Assembly (NCBI GenBank): GCA_934661765.1
Contig: CAKUJT010000003.1
Coordinates: 1-64,000 of the forward strand
Reading direction: 5' to 3'
Source of the DNA: an uncultured Senegalimassilia sp.
Lineage (GTDB): Bacteria; Actinomycetota; Coriobacteriia; Coriobacteriales; Eggerthellaceae
Length of the DNA: 64,000 nucleotides
Shown here: piece after piece, positions 59,660 to 64,000 of the stretch
How the letters are laid out: every line of letters starts with the position of its first letter
How positions within the stretch are numbered: the stretch's first letter is position 1
The notes under the pieces: model-generated
Databases searched by the model: none
What the model was told of the DNA's origin: nothing
Seen by the model: the letters and a program-made list of their open reading frames with translations, nothing else
Position numbers and translations under genes: made by a program

Positions 59660-61080
59660 TGGAGCCGAGGCAGACACCGACATACGAGGCGAACATACCC
59701 GCAGACCTCAGCGGAGACGGAGAGATGGCGTGCAAACTTGCAGCGGCCTACTTCGGCGACCCGCTGCCCTGGCAGCCTCACCTTCTCGATGCGATGCTCG
59801 CAAGAGACGAGCGCGACAGGTACGCGCTCCGCGCACTGGGCATCTCCATCCCGCGCCAGAATGGCAAGAGCTGGGTAGTCCGCGCACGCTGCTTCTACGG
59901 CGCCCTCAACGGCGAGAAGATCCTGTACACCTGCCAGCACGGCGACACGTCCGACCAGATGTTCCAGGAGCTGTCCCAGCCCTTCGAGGACGAGGACGAG
60001 GCGGAGCTGCACGACCTGTTGCTCGCGGTGCGCAAGGCGAACGGGCAGCAGGCCATCAAGCTGCGCAACGGCGGGCTCATACGCTTCACGACGCGCACCG
60101 ACTCGCTCGCGCGAGGCAAGACTTACGACGCGCTGATCTATGACGAGGCGCAGGAGCTTACGGCGAAGCAGCAGGCGGCGTCCCTGCCAGCCATCTCAGC
60201 AGGCTCCAAGCACAACCCGCAGACCATCTACCTCGGGACGCCGCCGAACCCGGACAACGTAGGGACGGTGTTCCTGGACCTGCACAACAACGTGCACTCG
60301 GGCAAGTCCGAGATGGGCTGGATCGAATGGGGCGCAACGGAGATAGGCGACGTGCACGACGAGTCGCGCTGGTACGAGTACAACCCGTCCATGGGCGTGC
60401 TGCTCGACTACGCGGCCATCAAAGGCGAGTCCGAGCAGATGGAGCCCGACGTGTTCGCGCGAGAGCGCCTTGGATGGTGGTCGCCCATCGGCGGCGATGG
60501 CATATATGCGCTCTCTGCCGAGAAGTGGGCGAAGTGCGAGGCCGACACCGCACAGACCGACGGCAAGCTCGCGTTCGGCGTGAAGTTCAGCCACGACGGA
60601 TCGCGCGCCGCCGTCTCGTGGGCTCTCGCCGACCGGGACGGCCCGTCGTACGTCGAGCTGTACGACGTCATGGGCGCATCGGGCGGCACGGCAAGCATCT
60701 CCGACATGCTGCTGCGCAACCGCGACGAGATCGCGTGCGTATGCATCGACGGAAGGTCCGGCGCGGACGCGCTCAAGCGGCGGATGCTCGATGGCGGCTT
60801 CCCGAAGAAGGCGCTCGTCATGGGCACGCCCGCGATCGTGCAGGCCGCATCCTCGATGCTCGCGGACGAGGTCAACGCGGGGACGCTGTCGCACATCGCC
60901 TCGCCTGCGCTCGACGACTCCGCGACCGGCTCGCTCAAGCGCGACGTCGGCAGGGACGGATGGGGCTTCGCGGACGGCCCCAACTCGATGGCCGCGCCGA
61001 TAGAGTCCGCATCGCTCGCCCTGTGGGCGGCGCGAACGACCAAACGAGACCCGCGAAGGGAACAGGAGGCTAGCTTCTGA
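59659..61080 (+). CDS. Phage terminase large subunit
   Basis: A 473-residue packaging motor. The ATPase half has the Walker A-type ISIPRQNGKSW and Walker B LIYDEAQEL; the C-terminal half is the RNase H-like nuclease domain with acidic residues near CIDGRSGAD. It pumps DNA into the prohead and cuts it. Position between small terminase and portal is canonical. Confidence 0.92.
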   Translation: MEPRQTPTYEANIPADLSGDGEMACKLAAAYFGDPLPWQPHLLDAMLARDERDRYALRALGISIPRQNGKSWVVRARCFYGALNGEKILYTCQHGDTSDQMFQELSQPFEDEDEAELHDLLLAVRKANGQQAIKLRNGGLIRFTTRTDSLARGKTYDALIYDEAQELTAKQQAASLPAISAGSKHNPQTIYLGTPPNPDNVGTVFLDLHNNVHSGKSEMGWIEWGATEIGDVHDESRWYEYNPSMGVLLDYAAIKGESEQMEPDVFARERLGWWSPIGGDGIYALSAEKWAKCEADTAQTDGKLAFGVKFSHDGSRAAVSWALADRDGPSYVELYDVMGASGGTASISDMLLRNRDEIACVCIDGRSGADALKRRMLDGGFPKKALVMGTPAIVQAASSMLADEVNAGTLSHIASPALDDSATGSLKRDVGRDGWGFADGPNSMAAPIESASLALWAARTTKRDPRREQEASF

Positions 61081-62498
61081 TGGCATCGGTGAACATGGAA
61101 CTGGCGGGGCAGGTGGCGTCGGCCTCCGGCTTGGAGCCGGACGACGCTGCGCTCGTCCGCGAGCTCATGACCGTCTGGCGCGAGCACCGCGCAACGAACC
61201 TAGAGCGCGAGGACTACTATCTCGGGCACGTCCGCGTGAAGGACCTCGGCATAGCGATGCCGAAGAGCCTCGCGAAGAAGATAGACCCACGCGTCGACTG
61301 GCCGCGCAAGGCGGTGCACGCCCTCGCCGACCGCTCGATATTCAACGGCTTCACGTGCGACGATGAGGAGACGTCGGCCGCGCTCCGCTCCATCTGCGAG
61401 GCGAACCAGCTCGACAGGCTGTACCGCAAGAACCTCATCGGAGAGCTGAAGCACTGCTGCGGCTTCTGGACCGTCACCGACGGCGGCGGCTTTCCGGTCA
61501 TCTCGGCGTATCCCGCCACCGCTGCGGCGGCGCTGTGGGACGACGCCCGCAAGGAGATTGCGGCCGGGCTGGTGGTCGCTGAGTCGAAGAAGATGCCAGG
61601 AGACACCGAGCGCGTGCCGACCGTGGTGCACCTGCTCACCGCAGACAACCTCGTGGTTCTCACGCGAGCCGGAGGCTCCTGGCACGCGGAGTATCGCGAG
61701 CACTCCATGGGCCGATGCCTCATGGAGCCCATGGCCCACGGCGCGACGCTCGAAAGGCCGTTCGGCACGTCGAGAATCACGCGGTCCGTCATGAGCATCA
61801 CCGATGACGCCATCCGGCAGCGAGCCCGCATGGAGGTGGCCGCAGAGGCGGCGACGCTTCCTCAGACATGGCTGCTCGGCACCTATAAGAAGATGCTCAA
61901 CGACAAGAACAAGTACGATGCGAGCATGGGCGCGGTCAACGAGATAACCAAAGACCCGGACGGAGACAAGCCCACGGTTTGGCAGTCCGCGCAGCTGCAG
62001 ATGACCCCGCTCACGGAGTACCTGCGCCAGCTCGCGTGCCAGATGTCTGCGGTCACGAACGTACCGGTGAGCTTCTTCGGCGTGTCCAATGACAACCCGT
62101 CGTCTAGCGACGCGATCGCCGCGTCCTTGGAGCCTCTGGTCATCGACGCCAAGAACCTCAACCGAGACAACGGCGCCGCGCTGCGCAACGTGGCGTACAT
62201 GGCGCTCGCGGTGGCGAGGGGCACCGACTACGCCACCGAGCGCGACGCCGGGGCGAACGTCAACCCGCGCTTCCTCTCGCCCGCGTACCCGTCCACAGTG
62301 AGCCTCAGCGACGCGCTGCTCAAGCAGGTCCAGGCTCTTCCCAAGCTCGCGAACTCCACGGTGGCCTACGAGCTGCTCGACTACACGGACGAGCAGATCC
62401 AGCGCATCGAGTCGGACAGCAAGAAGGCCTCGGCGAACGCCGCCATCGCCTCCCTGTTCAAGCCGAAGGAGGGGGAGAATGGCGGAGGTGCCGACTAG
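61080..62498 (+). CDS. Phage portal protein (SPP1 Gp6-like)
   Basis: A 472-residue portal protein with the SPP1 Gp6-like features YYLGHVRVKDLG, an extended central wing and SFFGVSNDNPSSSDAI. It forms the dodecameric ring through which DNA enters the capsid. It overlaps the minor head gene by 20 bp. Confidence 0.9.
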   Translation: MASVNMELAGQVASASGLEPDDAALVRELMTVWREHRATNLEREDYYLGHVRVKDLGIAMPKSLAKKIDPRVDWPRKAVHALADRSIFNGFTCDDEETSAALRSICEANQLDRLYRKNLIGELKHCCGFWTVTDGGGFPVISAYPATAAAALWDDARKEIAAGLVVAESKKMPGDTERVPTVVHLLTADNLVVLTRAGGSWHAEYREHSMGRCLMEPMAHGATLERPFGTSRITRSVMSITDDAIRQRARMEVAAEAATLPQTWLLGTYKKMLNDKNKYDASMGAVNEITKDPDGDKPTVWQSAQLQMTPLTEYLRQLACQMSAVTNVPVSFFGVSNDNPSSSDAIAASLEPLVIDAKNLNRDNGAALRNVAYMALAVARGTDYATERDAGANVNPRFLSPAYPSTVSLSDALLKQVQALPKLANSTVAYELLDYTDEQIQRIESDSKKASANAAIASLFKPKEGENGGGAD

Positions 62499-63729
62499 CC
62501 TCCTCGACGAGCTCACCGACGAGGTGAACAAGCTCTCGGGAGACGCGCAGGAGAAGACGAGGGCCGCGCTGAAGACGCTGATGGCCGACTGGGAACAGCA
62601 CGGCGGAGGGGACGTCGCGGCGCTTCGCAACGCGGCCTACGAGACGATAGAGGCGGTGCTGCTCTACTACGCGGACACGTGCGCCGCCGCAAGAGCCGCC
62701 GAATACTACGACGCGGTGAGGCAGGCGCAGGGCTTCTCCGGCGGATACTCGGCGGTGGCCGAGTCGATGCGCGACCCCGACGCCACGCTCGGCGCCGTGA
62801 AGTACTTCATCGGAAAGGTCGTCGAAGGCGCTCCCGAGGCGTTCGTCTCGCTGTGCGTCGCAAGAATCGACGAGGAGATCAGGCGTGCGGCGAACAGGTG
62901 CGTGGCGCACAACGCCCGCAAAGACCCGGCGAAGCCGAGATATGCGCGCGTACCCCGAGGCGAGACGTGCGGGTTCTGCCTCATGCTGGCCTCGTTCGGG
63001 TTCAACGCGAAGACCGAGGAGGCGGCAAGCCACTCGCACGCGCACTGCGACTGCCGAATCGTCCCCGGATTCGACGGCAAGACGAAGGTGAGGGGCTACG
63101 ACCCGGACGGGATGTACGAGAGGTACAACGAATGCCTGGCGGCGCTGGGCGGGCGCAACGGCATCTCCTCCGACTGGTACGCCATGCCGAGAGAGGACAG
63201 GGAAGCCTTCATCAAGCGGCACGGTGGCAGCAACAGCAAGGCGCTCAAAGCCTACACGAACAGCCGCATATCGTCGGAGATCGGGACAAGAGATCCTGGG
63301 TGGTTCAAGACCGGCAAAGAGCCAAAAGTCGGTTTTATCAGCAAAGAGGTGGAGAAGCGGGCAACCGAAGCGGAGATAGGGACAGCGAAGAGACTGGCGC
63401 ATCACGGCGTCGCTTCGACGTTCATCCAAGATTACAGATGGGTTCAGGAAGACGGCCGAAAGCGCAAGGTAGGTCTTCCAGACCTGGAAAACGGAATCGA
63501 GATCAAGACAATCGGGACGTCTGGAAACGCATGGGGCGCAATGAAGAACTACCTTGACAGCACAGCTGGAAAGGAAGGCGTCAAATGCATGGTCGTGGAC
63601 AACTCGGTATCTGACCGTATAAGCGACGAGGCGCTAATAGACGCAGCCAATGAGCTTGTCGCGAAGTACCCAAAAGTAGCACATGTCCGCTTGCTGCTAA
63701 AGGACGGCAGGTACATAGCAATCAAATAA
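62479..63729 (+). CDS. Minor head protein (VG15/MuF-like) fused to a CdiA-CT-like nuclease toxin domain
   Basis: The 416-residue protein has a VG15-type minor capsid N-terminus (residues about 1-220; RVPRGETCGFCLMLA and a Cys/His-rich HSHAHCDCRIVPGFDG). The final 140 residues are different in sequence and lower in GC, and end with LPDLENGIEIKTIG...KNYLDS...LLLKDGRYIAIK. This pattern, acidic-x-E-x-K followed by beta strands, resembles CdiA C-terminal nuclease domains. Head-protein/toxin fusions of the MuF polymorphic toxin type are known in temperate phages of Firmicutes. No immunity gene is recognisable downstream. Confidence 0.82.
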   Translation: MAEVPTSLLDELTDEVNKLSGDAQEKTRAALKTLMADWEQHGGGDVAALRNAAYETIEAVLLYYADTCAAARAAEYYDAVRQAQGFSGGYSAVAESMRDPDATLGAVKYFIGKVVEGAPEAFVSLCVARIDEEIRRAANRCVAHNARKDPAKPRYARVPRGETCGFCLMLASFGFNAKTEEAASHSHAHCDCRIVPGFDGKTKVRGYDPDGMYERYNECLAALGGRNGISSDWYAMPREDREAFIKRHGGSNSKALKAYTNSRISSEIGTRDPGWFKTGKEPKVGFISKEVEKRATEAEIGTAKRLAHHGVASTFIQDYRWVQEDGRKRKVGLPDLENGIEIKTIGTSGNAWGAMKNYLDSTAGKEGVKCMVVDNSVSDRISDEALIDAANELVAKYPKVAHVRLLLKDGRYIAIK

Positions 63730-63806
63730 AAAGGAACGGCACCGAAAACCTCAAAAGTAGAGGGCAGCATACCGTTCCTATCTGCATTATAGCAGCGCAA
63801 ATCGTC

Positions 63807-63832
63807 AAGGGCCACCTGCGGGTGGCCCTTTT
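63807..63832 (+). terminator. Intrinsic terminator after the head/toxin gene
   Basis: A 10-bp stem (AAGGGCCACC with GGTGGCCCTT), a TGCG loop, then TT. An outer 8-bp inverted repeat (63732-63739 with 63772-63779) lies upstream, next to the toxin stop. Confidence 0.8.
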
Positions 63833-63872
63833 CATGCCGAATCTCACGCTCATAGGACACTGCCATGCGACA

Positions 63873-63943
63873 GGGCCGCACGGCCCGTAACGCACATCTA
63901 GCGGGCGCGGCCGCACGGCCGACCCGGCGAGCCGCACGGCTCG
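63873..63943 (+). promoter_or_regulatory. Three successive hairpins with identical GCAC loops upstream of the next gene
   Basis: Perfect stems GGGCC-GCAC-GGCCC (63873-63886), CGGCC-GCAC-GGCCG (63908-63921) and CGAGCC-GCAC-GGCTCG (63928-63943) stand in the leader of the last gene. The last hairpin ends a few bases before its GGAAAGGA ribosome site. Stem bases vary while the loop stays the same, as expected of a protein-binding RNA element. Confidence 0.55.
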
Positions 63944-63957
63944 GGAAAGGACGCGAC

Positions 63958-64000
63958 ATGGCAAACCAGAGCGCAACGGAACCCGCACAAGGCACGGAGC
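63958..64000 (+). CDS. Start of next phage structural gene (partial; scaffold likely)
   Basis: ATG after GGAAAGGACGCGAC; only 14 codons are in the window (polar, Gln/Glu/Thr-rich). Position after the minor head gene suggests a scaffold protein; this is by synteny only. Confidence 0.5.
   Translation, partial: MANQSATEPAQGTE

Larger units (their letters stand above)
44195..64000. mobile_element. Prophage (left end at tRNA-Asn; right end outside window)
   Basis: The region has a complete lysogeny module on the left, early/replication genes, accessory small genes, HNH nuclease, terminase, portal and head genes in canonical siphophage order, with uniform high GC and pervasive 4-bp start/stop overlaps. 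The right attachment site and the rest of the structural and lysis genes are not in the window. Confidence 0.92.

Noticed and set aside
63549..63995. Minus-strand frame as an immunity gene for the toxin fusion
   Set aside because: It overlaps the toxin in antisense, contains the terminator hairpins and has no ribosome site or plausible protein character.

Overview
The window looks like a chromosomal segment of a high-GC, Gram-positive gut actinobacterium, most likely class Coriobacteriia (Eggerthellaceae or a close relative). This is inferred from the mixture of LytR-CpsA-Psr proteins, cell-wall-binding repeat 2 (CWB2) modules, TagO/TagF/Dlt/Lic teichoic-acid genes, frequent GTG/TTG starts and the overall base composition. 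No 16S or other species marker is present.

Positions 1 to about 42,520 form a cell-wall anionic polymer (wall teichoic-acid-like) locus. On the minus strand at the left are a LicC-LicA choline activation fusion (cut by the window edge), a DUF6541 membrane protein and an acyltransferase, all AT-rich. An IS256-family element follows, then a secreted GH25 muramidase with CWB2 repeats. A Wzt/TagH-type ABC exporter comes next; its ATPase carries a CWB2-like C-terminal half. After a block of glycosyltransferases, a plus-strand run encodes a TagO/WecA initiator, an LCP ligase, a second TagGH exporter, two TagB/TagF-family polyol-phosphate polymerases, a TarI/IspD-like cytidylyltransferase, a GatD-like polyol-phosphate dehydrogenase, a GatZ/KbaZ-like protein, a LicD phosphotransferase and an acyltransferase. 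It is followed by a complete dltABC-X-D operon (with a DltX-like small protein between DltC and DltD), two more LCP proteins, an Hpt protein and a large membrane glycosyltransferase-like protein. Together these suggest a choline- and D-alanine-decorated polymer whose repeating polyol may be a hexitol rather than glycerol or ribitol.

From about 42,670 to 43,980 there is an IS30-family element, then a tRNA-Asn(GTT) gene with its promoter. Immediately downstream a prophage begins. Its large serine recombinase reads back toward the tRNA and terminates inside it. A lysogeny switch follows (PH-domain protein, repressor, operator cluster, Cro-like protein). Then come early and replication genes (RusA, DUF1351, ERF, SSB, a replisome organizer with an internal 12-bp repeat array, a DnaC-like loader), a long train of tiny translationally coupled genes (many zinc-ribbon, several micro-membrane), an HNH nuclease, small and large terminase, portal, and a minor head protein fused to a nuclease-like toxin domain. 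The window ends just after the start of the next structural gene; the right attachment site is not in view.

The points I consider most novel are the CWB2-fused exporter ATPase, the TarI-GatD-GatZ cassette, the DltX-like gene, the head-protein/toxin fusion, and three successive hairpins with the same GCAC loop in front of the last gene.
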